Assembly (NCBI GenBank): GCA_029641185.1
Contig: JAPWGK010000016.1
Location: forward strand, 744,001-808,000
Length of the DNA stretch: 64,000 nt
Source of the DNA: Pseudofabraea citricarpa
Lineage: Eukaryota; Ascomycota; Leotiomycetes; Helotiales; Dermateaceae
Direction of reading: 5' to 3'
Shown here one piece after another: positions 23,570 through 35,751 of this stretch. The translations under genes were made by a program, and so were the position numbers. Position 1 is the first letter of the stretch. Every line of letters starts with the position of its first letter. The notes under the pieces are model-generated. The model saw only the letters and a list, made by a program, of their open reading frames with translations. It did not search any database and had not been told where the DNA came from.

Positions 23570-24601
23570 GATTGCTGGAATGTAATAGTATTGAAACGTA
23601 GTGCCTTGAGCGCCTTCTTGTAAATATTATACCGTACTGCTGTTCGTAGTAGGAATCAATTGAATAATCCACAGATGTTCCCAAGCAATATAAGCACATG
23701 TGATAGAAAAGTTAACCAGATAATTAACCAAATGGGTTACTACCTCTGCTAATCAGACAAAATCACCAGACTGGGTACCTGGATGCGGTACCAAGACGGC
23801 AACTGAAATAGGGATTTAGGCAACCAGATGTCAAGTAATGACCCCCGGTATCTAGACAAGTAAGCAAAATGAACAATATTAAGATCTCCAACAGTCATAT
23901 GATTAAGAAGGTGGATGATCAGACAAGCAACCGTTAGAGTGACTAATTCTAGGGACTATATACTTTCAGTAACTAAATTGGTAGCCATCTTTCTTTGGGC
24001 AATCACATAACTCAAGTATGGCATGACCATGCCCCAGAGAAAAATATTAGGTTTTGACCGACTTGTGCCACTTGACTGCATTGATAATCCCTTCTAAATT
24101 CTAATACCATGCTCCGCTCGCTTACCAGGTCCAAACCACTGTGCCACTTCAGAGCATATAACCCTCCTCGAGCTCTGACAGTGCAAAATTAGCGCTCAAT
24201 ACGAGCATTGGCAGCATCCACATTGATGTGATTGAGCTTCTGGGCTGCATAGCGTATTGAATTGGACATGGCAACTTGATAGGTAGATGTATTTATGCTT
24301 TCTCCATCGACGTGTACGTTGTCAGCTCAAAGGTCTCTTCTCAAAAGGCCCAACGATAAAGCGAGTACGAGATGCTTATGGACTGGATGCAGATCTTGAT
24401 TTTGCTGCAAGGCACCTTCCACATAGGAGTTTTCTCGTTGCACACCACGTCCCCAGATCTGAGAGAAATGCGGGATTTCCAGCCAGCCTCATTTGTAGAT
24501 TGAACAGATAGAACGCGGAAAACAATGCGGCAAAATATATCTATTGTGCAAGAGGTAAAATAGTGAATGATGTGATTAGTTGGTACTCGATCAACAATCC
24601 T

Positions 24602-24870
24602 CCAAGCAAAGCAGATATACACAACTCACTTGGAAAAGTCTAGCGACGGGGTACGACATGCAACAGAACTCCAGCAAAGCAGATATATACAACTCACTTG
24701 GAAAAGTCTAGCGACGGGGTACGACATGCAACAGAACTCCAAGCAAAGCACAACTCACTTGGAAAAGTCTAGCGACGGGGTGCGACATGCAACAGAACTC
24801 CAAGCAAAGCAGATATACACAACTCACTTGGAAAAGTCTAGCGACGGGGGTACGACGTGCAACAAAATGC
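24602..24870 (+). repeat. Minisatellite, four copies of a ~69-bp unit
   Basis: Units start at about 24602, 24671, 24739 and 24800. The consensus begins CCAAGCAAAGCAGATATAC, continues with CAACTCACTTGGAAAAGTCT and ends AGCGACGGGG then TACGACATGCAACAGAACT. Copy 3 is shorter by about 8 bp. Because 69 is a multiple of three, the array makes a spurious repeated peptide (THLEKSSDG...). Copy identity is very high, implying recent expansion. The sequence TGCGACATGCAACA at 24781 is the exact reverse complement of a core in the 50.8-51.5 kb array. Confidence 0.92.
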
Positions 24871-26052
24871 TACGGAGCGTGCGCAGAAGCAGTAGAGATA
24901 TAAAGACCGCTACTGTGACCGCGCACACTCTTAGCTAAATATTTAGCCTTTTATAAATTGGTTGTTATTATGAGCTGAAAGCAAGCACGTTGTAAACCCA
25001 AGGCCCGCAGGTAGTTTTAATAAGTGTTATCTACCCATACAACCGATATAGTGGTAAAATTCGGCCCGCGCTATGCTTCATATGCCCCAGCTGACATCTA
25101 CAAAGCCTATTGTTCCCATATATATCCTTGTGAGGCACCAATATCAGATCTCTAATGTGCAATATAAGGCTGCGAAAACAAGACATTTATTTAGCTTCGG
25201 TTTTTGGTTGACATGTGCATCATTATAATCAACCTTGAGCTTAGAACAGTCAATAGAAGAATAAGAGATCCTATGAAGAGATTAAAAAGGTTGGGACTTG
25301 ACTTTGTTTAGTTACTAAAACCTGTTGATTAATAATGCTAATTTCAAAAGGCTATCCACTAACCCAATGCTGGGGATTGTACTCTCTAGCACTTCTCGAA
25401 TTTTCTGGCATATCTCATTTTATGAAGAGAGTTTTGAGAGCATAACTATTTATGTAAGCATCCGTATAGTTTTGTTGCACGTCTGAAAAAAATACGCTGT
25501 AGAAAGCTCGCTTATACGATGTAAGCGGGGAAACTTCGGATCGTTCGTGTCTTTCTTTATCGATGCACACGTCATTGTGAGTATTCACATCTCGCTGGTT
25601 TAAGATTTATGCAAGTCAATTGGATTTTGTTATATATCGAGAATTCCGATGCTGAGATTCTCCTGGGGTGCTACGCTACAGGCTAAATTAGAACTGGTTT
25701 ATGAGGTATTGCGTTAACGACCGGTTGAGAATGTTCAACGATACAGTAGCTTCTTCTATGGTCATGGTAGTATCGTATCTACTGCTCTGAACGCTGGCGA
25801 CTCTGAAATATACTAGCAAGGCTTCGCTGGTCTTATAACTGTGCATCACCCTGCAAATTTACCTTTTAATGTAAGAGAGGTGGATGATCAATATTTTACT
25901 TTCAGGGTTAGTTCACAGATGCTTTCCTAGAATTATCGAGGAACCGTAATGAGACAGAAGCTCGATCTTGTTTTTTTTTAAATAACATCCAGCCAATATA
26001 TCAGCCATTTTATAGGTGACTATATGGCGTAGAAGTTTGGGCCACATGTGTG

Positions 26053-26053
<1 letters not shown>

Positions 26054-26085
<32 letters not shown>
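26054..26085. repeat. (CT)n dinucleotide microsatellite
   Basis: About 32 bases of pure CT repeat in AT-rich spacer DNA. Confidence 0.95.
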
Positions 26086-26086
<1 letters not shown>

Positions 26087-26506
26087 GAACCACTTTTGCA
26101 ACTCCCACTCCAATAGTCGAGCGTAACACTCCTATCGCTCTGCGGCAGAGAGTCTAGAGGTCTATTTTGTTTTGTTATAAATTTTGTACTTAGGATAGAC
26201 ATCGTGATGGATGCAGTTTGAGAGGTTTCAGTGGGACTTGAGAAGACTTAGTATCTAGAAGTTGTTTTCATTTGGATTTATACTCTTTGTGGCACACTGA
26301 AGACTAACCCTGACTTAACAGCTCTATGATCATTTGACTCTAATGGTCATAGTACGCATATGAATATCGTTACCAGAAATTTCTGTCATCATTACTATGC
26401 ATAGTTCATAGTTGCCAGAAGCCATACATGGTCTTATGAATACCAAAAACGCTTTTTATGATTATTCAGACTAGGCCTACTACAAAAACGCTTTGCTCGC
26501 TATTTC

Positions 26507-28329
26507 TTATATATCGCTTCCAGAATCACTCGCCGTTCCAAATCTGCAGCTCGCCTCAAGTCCTTTCATTCCGCCTTTAACACTATTTGCCTCGATACCT
26601 TTAGCTCTCAAAACAGACGTCGCAACCCTAGAGGTGTCACCATCATAACACAAGACATATACTTGACACCCACGCATTCCCCTCAGCCTTAGCGGATCTT
26701 TCAATACAGTCTCAAGTTCTTTCCACTGTGCCTCCAGCGTTTTCGAATCGCGAAATGGGCTTGAGGTAGACGAGTTGCATGTCAGAAGTGGCATGCTGAT
26801 TGTACCTGGGAGGGTTTGTTTCTTGTGGTCGCTCGTGCTGCGCAGATCTAAAAGAATGTGATCGTTGCTAAGTTGTAGCGGAAATACAGCAGGCTTTTCT
26901 TCGGGGGTTCCGGGTGGTGTTAATGTGCCTGGGACAGGAAAGTGCAAGATCTCTGAAAGCTCTTTTGTGGAAATGGAGTATAAGCTGTGGAGTGCAGAGT
27001 CGGAATCGATTTCCCATGCCTCGTCGTATCGATAGCTATCAACGTCAAGAAGATTTCTATTCTGGAGTGGGTGGAAAGGAGATTCGCCGAGCTTTTCGAA
27101 GTAGTCGTCGAGATATTGGTAAGGGAGGTCGCAACAGATGAAGACGCAGTTTATATTTGACCCCGTACTTGATAGTTGTTGTAGCGTTCCTTCGTCTTTT
27201 TTCTTCTGGAGGAAGTTATAAAGTCCTGTATATAAGTTAGTACATTTCTTTTCTTGAGTATTTCGTGATAATCTGTACCTTGAAGATTGAAACCACTTGA
27301 AGGTCCGCAGATGAGACCTTCCCGAGAAAGTTCAAGAGAAAGTTTATAGCTATCGAAAGAACCAACTTCTTCAATTGTGTCCACTGCCTCTCTCCATGGA
27401 AATTCAACTGGTGACATTAGGGCGAAGGATCTAGGTCCAGGAACGCGATCTCCTGCTTTCGTACATACGCTGTAGAAAAGATCAGTGATATATCGAATTG
27501 AAACCCACGCAAAAACTTACCCGACTCGAGTGATAGATGGTTTTGCTTGCTTCAAATATGTTCCGATGCCTGTCATGGTTCCAGCAGTTCCCATACCAGC
27601 GCACATCACATCGATCTCTGGTAATTGCTTCATAATTTGTGGTCCTGTCCACCTAACATGAGCACCCCAATTCTACAAACTGTTATTGATTGGCCTATAA
27701 CTTCAAAGCGGCACAATTACCTGGTCGTTCATATACTGATTTGGATTTATGATACTGTCGTCTAGCTTGGCGAGTTCATCTGCTCTGTAGATGCCGCCCC
27801 GAGGGTCCGCTGGCTCAGGTTGTGACGGTCCTCCGAATAAGGTTCTACATTACTGTGAGTAAATACCTTTTCAAGATGGAGCAGGGAACCGCACATATTC
27901 AAACCAAAGAATCGCATGAGTTGAAGTTTAGTGAAAGTGGTTTTGTTGCTGAGAAAAGCGCGAGTATCGTCAATGCCAAAGAGAACTCGGGCAATAAGCG
28001 ACATGGAGATTACAGTTGATCCCGAACTGTACTCTATTATTGTTTTCGTCTCTGGAGTCACAGTTTTTTGCAGCATATTCAGTGCTTCAAAAGTTAACTT
28101 CGTTGTAATTTTACTTTTGAAACTTCACGAGCTTACCTGGAAGGGCTTTGACATTATTTGCTGGAAGAGTACTCATCATCTTCGCGTAGATGCGAACACC
28201 ATCTTCGTAAAAGGGATTCAATTTTCTTGGAATCTCCACTAAGGGAATCATTGGCTGCTGGTCTGGATCATAATAGTCTCGGAGTGAGCTCTCGCCATGG
28301 TAGACATTAAATGGGTTGGCGGTTGTCAT
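26507..28329 (-). CDS. Cysteine-synthase-like PLP enzyme fused to a C-terminal rhodanese domain
   Basis: Six exons in transcript order: 28329-28137, 28084-27895, 27844-27721, 27672-27521, 27469-27279 and 27225-26507, coding 522 residues; introns are about 50 bp GT-AG. The first ~350 residues are a fold-type II PLP enzyme: VRIYAKMMSTLPANNVKALP gives the Schiff-base lysine (K61), YSSGSTVISMS is the substrate loop, and GTAGTMTGIGTYL the phosphate-binding loop. CGPSSGFN and CVFICCDLPYQYLDDYF follow. The final ~150 residues form a rhodanese domain (ILLDLRST near its start, active-site loop LCYDGDTSR). I know this two-domain arrangement as a fungal hypothetical of cysteine synthase type. A role in cysteine or sulfide handling, with sulfur passing to the rhodanese cysteine, is inference. 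It is transcribed divergently from an MFS gene. Confidence 0.88.
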
Positions 28330-29125
28330 TTTCCACAGCTTTTATCAGAACATATAATCAAAAGGATAGAAGTTCGTAGTAAAAAAATGCTGGCTGTAAA
28401 GATGACACAGTTGCACGCCGAATTACTTGGATAACCTTTTATATTCGCAAAGGTGCATCACACTTGATATTTGAATCAGACTATCTAAATCCTTCAGTTC
28501 TGCATCTCTTACTCAGCTCCATAATATTGCATCAGCTTCTCAGAGTTTATTTGCTCACTGGCCACCGAATCATCAAAGCACACGAATAACTCACTCATTA
28601 ACCTGTACTAAAGACTTACCCCCAAGAGACAGGAAACATATTTGAGCCATTATTTCCAGTCCCGGCAGGAGATCGCCAACGACTACTGGCTGTCACGAGG
28701 TGGATATTGACAGGGTTCGCATGTTGAAATCTGCTCGAACGTTCTCGTCCCGCAACGCCAAGGAACCCCGGGTCCACATCAGGTGCATCTTTGTTCACGA
28801 ATCGATGAGACGAGACAGCCACTGGCCTGAGCACATCTGGAGTATTTCCGGGATCTCTCACTGAGCGGCTGGTATTCTTGCATCTACTGCATGGAATTTT
28901 CTGTTTAACTTGCGCAATGCATGCGGGTGCAAAGCTTAAAACGGCAGGGGCTTCAGTGGACATGCCAACGTAGCAACGCCATTGAATCCCTCAAAATCGG
29001 TCCGTCGCAAAAGGGGAGCAGTGTAGCTTTTTTCTCTTTTTTGCCTTTCGTTCCTGTCTAGTTTTATACTTTGTGTTGAATTTAAAACAAGCTGTCAAAC
29101 TTGCAGAATTAGACGACCATCGAAA
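28330..29125. promoter_or_regulatory. Shared upstream region of PLP/rhodanese and MFS genes
   Basis: About 800 bp separating two divergently transcribed genes, so it probably holds both promoters. A 115-codon minus-strand frame (28963-28616) starts with a real ATG and contains IPCSRCK, but no complete zinc cluster or other domain; I do not call it a gene. T-rich tracts at about 29028-29050 precede the MFS start. Confidence 0.5.
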
Positions 29126-30887
29126 ATGTCAACTCCGGATTTGGCTTCAAAAGAAGCCATCTCAACGCCAAATAGCACAGATATTGAAGATCAAGCACCA
29201 GTGCAACAATTTACAGACCAGACGATTCGTGTGCCGCGACGGCAGATCATTACCGTAAGCCTCTTCACCCCGACTGGACCCCTATTCCGAATTGCAAAAG
29301 AACATGTGGCATCTATTTATTATTCGCTTCTAAAATAATCTCTAGATCTTCTTAGCTTGTGCAAGTGTAGATCTGGTTGCACTCATTGATCAAACTACTC
29401 TTGCTGCTGCACTTTCTATAGTCAGTTCTGCTCTCCATGCAGGAACGAAGAGCTCTTGGATTGCTGGTGGATACTTCATGTGAGTTCTACTTTCATATAT
29501 TGATACTCATTGATAACTAATACAAACATGCAGCACTTCGACATCATTTCAGCTTCTCTATGGCCGCTTGAGTGACATCTGGTCACGAAAATTAGTCCTT
29601 CTATCTGGACTCGCTATATTTTTCCTTGGCTCGCTCGCTTCCTCACTATCCACCAATGTAATCCAGCTCATAGTTTTCCGTGCCTTCACCGGTGTCGGAG
29701 GTGGTGGTCTAATGACCGTTGCCCAAATTATTGTCAGCGATGTCGTCAGTCTTCGTGATAGAGGGAAGTATCAAGGAATCCTAGGTGCCGTGGTTGCTAT
29801 TGCCAATGGTATCGGCCCCGTGATAGGTGGTGCTCTCGCTGGCATATCAGCTGATTCATGGCGTTGGATCTTCCGACTCAATATGCCTATGACGGTTATC
29901 ACAACTGTTTGTGTTGTCTTCTTCATGCCACTCAAGAAAGTCGAAGGTAGTTGGCGAGATAAAGTCGCTAAAGTCGATTTCTTCGGCTGTGGACTTACTC
30001 TCGCTGGCTCTACGCTCTTCATTCTGGGCTTGACATGGGGTGGCGTCGACTATTCCTGGAGTTCTGTTCAAGTCCTTGCTACACTTCTCCTTGGCATCGC
30101 TTGTACGGCAGCATTTGTTCTTTGGCAAGGCTATGGCACTGCCTTTCCTCTGGTCCCTCTACACATTTTCAAGTCGCGGATGGTTAACGGTGCATGTTTG
30201 ACCATGTTCATTAATGGTTGGAACTTTGTGGTGCAAGTTTATTATATCCCAACATTCTACCAACTCGCTTATGGCTACTCCCCCGTCTACTCTGCCACAC
30301 TTCTCCTCCCGCTCACCCTCGTCCAAACTCTCTCTTCAACTCTTTCGGGACTAGTAGTCACATGGCGAGGTCGATATAGAGAATCCATTCTCTTTGGGTG
30401 GGTATGCTGGGCTATCGGTCTCGGGTTATTCAGTACTCTCGACGCCAATTCAGGACTCGGAAAGCAAATCGGTTATGCAATTTTAACTGGTATTGGTGTA
30501 GGACAGACACTTCAACCCTCGCTGATAGCAATCCAAGCAGGCGTGGAGAAGGAAAACATGGCCGTCGTAACCGGAACAAGGAATTTTGTTCGGAACCTCG
30601 GAAGTACCATTGGTCTTTCTGTCGCAGGTTCCATCATCAATAATGCTCTCACATCTGGACTTTCCGATGTGGCTTTAGCGTTGACTGACTCGCAGATCAG
30701 AGTACTGAGGGATGACCCCGCAGGATTTCTGAAATCGAGTTCAGCGGACCAGGTCCTGAGGGATGCGGTACTGGCGGCCTATAGACATGGGTTTCAAACT
30801 GTTTTTGTGGTGGGTGCGAGTTTGGCGGGTTTTGCAACGATTATTGCTGCGGTCTTGATGCCGCAAATTGAGCTAGGAAAACGGTGA
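29126..30887 (+). CDS. MFS multidrug-type transporter (DHA2, 14 spans)
   Basis: Three exons (29126-29254, 29346-29479, 29534-30887) code 538 residues. After a ~40-residue polar N-terminus the first span begins at the exon 2 start (IFLACASVDLVALIDQTTLAAAL), matching motif D1 (LDxTIVNVALP) of DHA2 drug:H+ antiporters. GRLSDIWSRKLVLLSG is motif A. The motif C-like RAFTGVGGGGLMT and GIGPVIGGALAG segments are present, as is the SWRWIFRLNMP loop. The hydrophobicity pattern fits 14 spans, ending VGASLAGFATIIAAVLMP. It should export toxins, drugs or metabolites across the plasma membrane using the proton gradient; the substrate is unknown. Divergent from the PLP/rhodanese gene, with which it may be co-regulated. 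Confidence 0.93.
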
Positions 30888-31829
30888 TAGTGATAGATTC
30901 AGTATATGAGGCTTATAATTAGATATATTCCAGTCATTTGCCATGATATCGTTACTAAAAGTGGCTAAGACTTGGAATAGAGTTGTCTTTAATAAGAAGG
31001 ATAAAAGTCTGAAGACAAGGTATAACTTAGGCAAGCAAAAATATAGCAGTTAGTCTCAATATATGCTTACTTGAGTGCTTAAGTATCTATTTTGGGTGTA
31101 ACGTTAACTTATTATTAAGGGAATACCATCGTCTTGACAAGACTTTGCGAGGCACGTTGTGCCATTGACTTGTAAGTGAAGCTGCTTTTTCGAATCTTGA
31201 TCTAGGCGAGCAGCTAAAATGAATCAACGATAATTCCAAAATAAATGGACAGAAGTTTCTACCCCTTTCCTTGTATGTCTTAACCGAAAATCATATCAGT
31301 TCCTTCACATACGTTCCGTTGCATAGATTAAGGAAAAGCATGGCGTTCCTAAAAGTATGGACTTGCTCTCTCCTTAGACGCCATTCTTGTGAACATCATT
31401 TCGAGATTTCCAAAAGTATCTAATCCAAGATTTTGGAAATTATCATCATCAAATATGTCCTTGAGGGTATTCGCCTTCGGTTATAAAACCCAAAGGAAAG
31501 AACTAAACAAATTATCACATTTCTTTCAAGTGTGTATACATGCTTTACAGGCCTTAGATTTACCCCATTCACTGGAAACAAACTTTGTGTTTTTTGTCCC
31601 AACTACCCACGCAACAACCAAATTGTACAATATCCAGCGTCATCCGCTTATATTCTTCGTTAAATTAAAAGCTACGTATTGAACGCATCTACTGGCTGCA
31701 AGGTAATAGTCTGTAGGTAGTGCCAAAGAATAGTTAGCAACGAACTGTGCCTGATGCTGTCCCCCTTCCTCTTTTGATAGCTTGCTGTGACACACGTGAT
31801 CGAGCAATTTGGTTACAATTCTCACCTCC
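30888..31829. other. Intergenic region between convergent genes
   Basis: 3' flanks of the MFS and F-box genes. A 97-codon plus-strand frame at 31389-31682 shows no domain. AT-rich; no repeat recognised. Confidence 0.5.
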
Positions 31830-33020
31830 CTACGGGTCCATCAAAAACCCCCAAAAGCTCCTATCAGGTGGACCCGATGGAGCAAGATACCACCACATCC
31901 CCTGATCCCACTTCCAAACAAGACCATCATCCCTAGCTTTCCAAACAAGTCTCTTCTTTCTCTTTGAGAACAACTTCACTTGATTATCAGCCGTGAGTTC
32001 TTCTAGCGACGAATCTGTATGGTCTTCAAATGCTGCGCGGATTTCTCCCACGCAATGCCGCTGATGCACACCTTTATAGATGCGGAGGGCAATATGGCTT
32101 TGCCATTTCGTATCTGCAACGTCTAAACCCGCACCTAGATTGATCCACCTCGTAGTAATCAGTGCAAAACCACGCTCGCCAAAGTCGATTGCATTCAGGG
32201 TATAATCCATCCAGCAATAATGACATTTCAATGTTTGCGTTTGACACTTCTCTCCAGCCTTGAGTTGGTCAAGTACGGATCTCACGAGCTTTGGTACAAA
32301 GGTTTTCTCCACTGGTCCATGTCGTGTATGCGCACAGATGTCACACGAAAAGCTATCCTCAGCTAGTTCATTGATGTACTCATCGCGCTTGTTCCAGGGA
32401 AGGAGGACCCATGTCTGCGAACGCATCAGGAGTTCATCAGAGATAATCAGAGCGTTGACAGATAAAAGCGTGCTTTTCTGCCGCATAGCATCCTCCTTGA
32501 CTTCTAAATGCTGAAAAGCGTCAAGAGGAAATCCGGTATCAGTCCCGCTGTGATGTTGCTTCATAGCGAGATAGATGTGGACGAAATGGAGCCGGTACCA
32601 TGAGAGGAACAGATGGGAATAGTCTATGTTACTCATCCAGGTACAGAGCGGCCCTAAGCGGTGTGAAATTACTCGCGGCCACTTGATTGCATCTACTCGA
32701 TGAAGGCAGACGCACTCCTGGCATACAAAGTGTTTAGGAAGGTCTTTGACTAAACATGAAAGAAATCCGAGGATGTCGGATTCCCCACTCTGTAGAGACT
32801 CCCAGGGCCTGTGTCCAAGACTATGGCTTATATAGCGGTTACAAAGAGCAAGACAGGCTGCAGATGGTGCTGGAAGCATGCTTGCTATCAAGAGGAGCAA
32901 TTCTGGTGGCAGGCGAAGTAATGGGGATGCATGTGCCTTATCTTCTGCCTCGAGTCCAGAACCGAAAGTAGTTCGAGTGGTTGATAACACTCTCTGAAAG
33001 ATATTTTGCAATGAGATCAT
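31830..33020 (-). CDS. F-box domain protein
   Basis: Single-exon 396-residue protein. An F-box-like motif lies at about residues 34-62 (LLRLPPELLLLIASMLPAPS then CLALCNRYI), with the LPPELL opening and the hydrophobic spacing usual for fungal F-box proteins. The rest is a fungal-type C-terminal region containing CQECVCLHRVDAIKWPR and several Cys pairs (CDICAHT, LKCHYCWMDYT), which may bind zinc. There are no WD40 or leucine-rich repeats. It probably serves as a substrate adaptor of an SCF ubiquitin ligase through SKP1; the target is unknown. The start at 33020 is the first ATG in frame and gives a short basic N-terminus before the F-box. Such genes are numerous and fast-evolving in filamentous ascomycetes. 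Confidence 0.82.
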   Translation of the reverse strand: MISLQNIFQRVLSTTRTTFGSGLEAEDKAHASPLLRLPPELLLLIASMLPAPSAACLALCNRYISHSLGHRPWESLQSGESDILGFLSCLVKDLPKHFVCQECVCLHRVDAIKWPRVISHRLGPLCTWMSNIDYSHLFLSWYRLHFVHIYLAMKQHHSGTDTGFPLDAFQHLEVKEDAMRQKSTLLSVNALIISDELLMRSQTWVLLPWNKRDEYINELAEDSFSCDICAHTRHGPVEKTFVPKLVRSVLDQLKAGEKCQTQTLKCHYCWMDYTLNAIDFGERGFALITTRWINLGAGLDVADTKWQSHIALRIYKGVHQRHCVGEIRAAFEDHTDSSLEELTADNQVKLFSKRKKRLVWKARDDGLVWKWDQGMWWYLAPSGPPDRSFWGFLMDP

Positions 33021-34651
33021 TCTGGGGTGCTTGTGAAGGTAGATTAGTCTCTGGTTTTTCTTGTCGTCAGCTGGATTATGTGAAGATTTCTTGTTGTTGT
33101 CGTTTCATTTAGCTCGTGAGTGTATGACGAAATTTAACAGCTGCACTACCTACCCGCTAACTAGTATAGATGTTCGCCTGAGGACAGAGTACTTCTAGAT
33201 CAGCAAACAAGTTGATTCTTACGATTATCAGGAAGCCCCGTAAGTAAACAAAAAACAAAACACTTTTGGAAGATAATTACGATTCATTGACAAAAATAAC
33301 ACCTTGTCAAACGATAATGTAAATTTAAGCGACTAGAAAGATCCTCTCTCGAATCTCTTAAACGCACAACTACCACAATAACAATCCTGGCTCGCATAGA
33401 GATTTTCGAATACCCAAGAAAGAAGGGTGCGGGAGGGGTGGAGGAGGGTTGAGGGGGAAAAGACATACCTCCAACTTTCAGGTCAATAAAAGTAAGTAAT
33501 CTAGATGCAGAAATCATCTCTTACAGACTAAGATGTACAAATAAGTATTATCCTAAGCCAGTTCAGTTTTACCTCTAGCCATTCCTCCTCTCTTCTAATC
33601 TCATCAATTTTACTCCTAGGGAAATCCATTTAAAGGGATTCTCCTTCTTCTTCTTCTTCTTCCTGTTCATTCTTGGAAATAATAAGTCACAGAACATCAC
33701 CAGACTGCCTAAAACCGGTGGCCGAAACACCCCTCTCGAAAGGGATATTATAACTCGAGATTGGAAGGGAATTTGATTTAAGAAAAGAAGAAGAGAGGAA
33801 GACACACTCCCAAAATCTTCCCTTCCCCCACCTTTCTCAAAACGAAAATTCCCAGCTTTATCTCATCTCATCTCATCTCATCTCCACACACAGCAGTGCA
33901 CCCAGCCAGGATCCCTCTATCACAATGCGAACAAGAAAACAAGCTACGAAAGTCAGTATTTATTTCTCCCTCCCTCGTTATCAAAAATCCAAAAATCTCT
34001 CTGTCACGAGATCAATCGCGACCCAACCCGAGAAACCAATCTCCACCATCCAAGGAAGGTAGCCTTTCCCCCTTTGACGAAAAAGAAAAAAGAAAACTAT
34101 AAACAAGAACATCCCAATTCCCGTTTCGATGGCTGGCGACGAAGTTTCTTCTGCCTTTACTTTTTTGCCTTTGCTTTTACTTTAGGCAGCAGTCAGGTCA
34201 GTCGTCGTCTGTTTCCTTATTTAAAAACCAACGAACACGCAGACATGCAGGCGAGGAAGTAATTTTCTTCTTCTTCTTCTTTTTCGTACTAGCCTGCCTG
34301 TCTTGCTTTTCTTGACTTACTCATTCGACACGCAGACACCTACTGTAATGTACTGTAACTGTACGATCCAATGTAAATCCTTTTCTTCGCTTTTTTGCTT
34401 TTCTAGGATGCCTTACCTGGGGAAGCGGAAGAAGGAACAGGAGAAATGAGAAACGAGAAGAAGAAAAATCTATTTCTAAGATCCATGCATATCATATAAC
34501 CCCGGAGGATCCAATTCCAGATCCAGATCCATATCTAATATCGAGATACGACCGGAAACCAGCGCCGATTGATCGATCCTTGCATCCTTCCCCTCCCCCG
34601 TCCCTTTTCCTCTCTAAATAACCAAGGCCAATACTATAAAAGTGCAAACAT
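33021..34651. other. Intergenic region with pyrimidine and pentamer repeats
   Basis: Upstream of the F-box gene and downstream of the SMP-30 gene. Holds (TTC)n runs near 33640-33662 and 34266-34282, a five-copy ATCTC pentamer at about 33860-33884, and a TACTGTAATGTACTGTAACTG element at 34341-34361. Open frames across these are artefacts. Confidence 0.6.
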
Positions 34652-35751
34652 TCAAACCTTCACACCCTCACCCGGTCTGAATTTGTAGACCTTGGATCCC
34701 TTGACACCAACATCAATCCTAAACAGACCGCCGCCATTCTTGAAGCTCTCCGTCTTCGCTTGATCCTCCTCGGCCGCCGTGGTGATAAAGAGCTCAGTGC
34801 CAACAAAAGTCGGGCAGGTGATATTGTTAGTAGGCAAGTTGATCTGGCCGACGAGCTGACCCTCGGGGTTGATTTTGAGGACGCGTGCTTCGCCGTAGAC
34901 GGCGTGCCAGATATTGCCGTGCTCGTCGATGGCGAAGCCGTCGGGCTCGCCGCCGCTGCCCTTCCCGGAATGGTTGTAGAAGATGCGCTCGTTGCTGAGC
35001 GCACCGGTGGAGGCGTCGAAATCAAAGGCGTAGATGATCCCTTCAGTTGAGTGTGTGAAGTACATGGTCTTGTTGTCGGGTGACCACTTGACACTGTTGG
35101 GGATTCTCAGCCCTGATCGGATGTCCCGCCGGGAGAGATCCGTGTCGAAGCAGAAGATATTGCCTGTTATCAAGTTAGAAATATTTTTGTACGAAATAGA
35201 ATTTACGTCTTGTTTTTGTTCAAGTTGAAATTGAAATTCCCTTCAATATAAGAACCACAAATCTATGTAGGCAAGAAAGGGGAAAAAGAAGAAAACTACC
35301 CACCTTCAGGTCGAAACTCGCCAACATTGAAATCACTCATAGTACCGACCCAAAACCGGCCGTGAGAATCACAGGCGCCATCGTTACTTCTCAAGTCCAC
35401 ATCCTTCTCGGTGCTATCATAGAACCTCTTCAGAGTCTGGTAGCTGCCCGTCTTCCGATCCAAGATAGCAACCCCGCTCTTCCCACCCACCAAGATCTTG
35501 TCGGTGGAAGCAACACCTTCAATATCGGCCGTCACACCGACAGGCATGTCCAATTGAAGCGTGACGAGGGCATCTCCGGGTTCCTCTATAGACTTGAGCG
35601 TGGTGCCAAGCTGGAGCGTGTGTATCCGATGCTTCTTGATATCCACGAAGCGAAGCGTGTTGGTCTCTGGCTCGTAATGCGGTCCCTCACCTAGAGCACA
35701 GTGGATGTTGAGATACGGCTCAGTGACTGTCCAAGTTTGAAACGCTGCCAT
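34652..35751 (-). CDS. SMP-30/gluconolactonase/regucalcin-like lactonase
   Basis: Two exons (35751-35304 and 35163-34652; 140-bp intron) give 319 residues, the usual length of the SMP-30/LRE family (PF08450), a six-bladed beta-propeller metalloenzyme. Metal and active-site positions are recognisable: the glutamate in CALGEGPHYE near residue 21, Asn/Asp in RSNDGACDSHGRFWVGTM, Asn in RIPNSVKWSPDNKTMYF, and Asp in GEPDGFAIDEHGNIW. No signal peptide is seen, so it is probably cytosolic. Members hydrolyse sugar lactones such as gluconolactone or bind calcium as regucalcin does; the sequence does not separate these. The 3' exon is GC-richer than the flanks, which explains long antisense frames. The start ATG at 35751 lies directly in front of the conserved opening. 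Confidence 0.9.

Larger units (their letters stand above)
23570..26506. other. Gene-free AT-rich spacer, 2.9 kb
   Basis: Lies between the 3' ends of DPP IV and the PLP/rhodanese gene. Holds the 24.6-24.9 kb minisatellite, a (CT)n run and long AT-rich stretches (about 24.9-26.5 kb) with no open frame of note. An isolated TTTTGTTGCACGTC near 25470 resembles the repeat core found in the 50.8-51.5 kb array. Confidence 0.6.

Noticed and set aside
5117..30887. Secondary-metabolite gene cluster (regulator, methyltransferase, MFS, lipase)
   Set aside because: No backbone synthase, and the genes are far apart and interspersed with unrelated functions.
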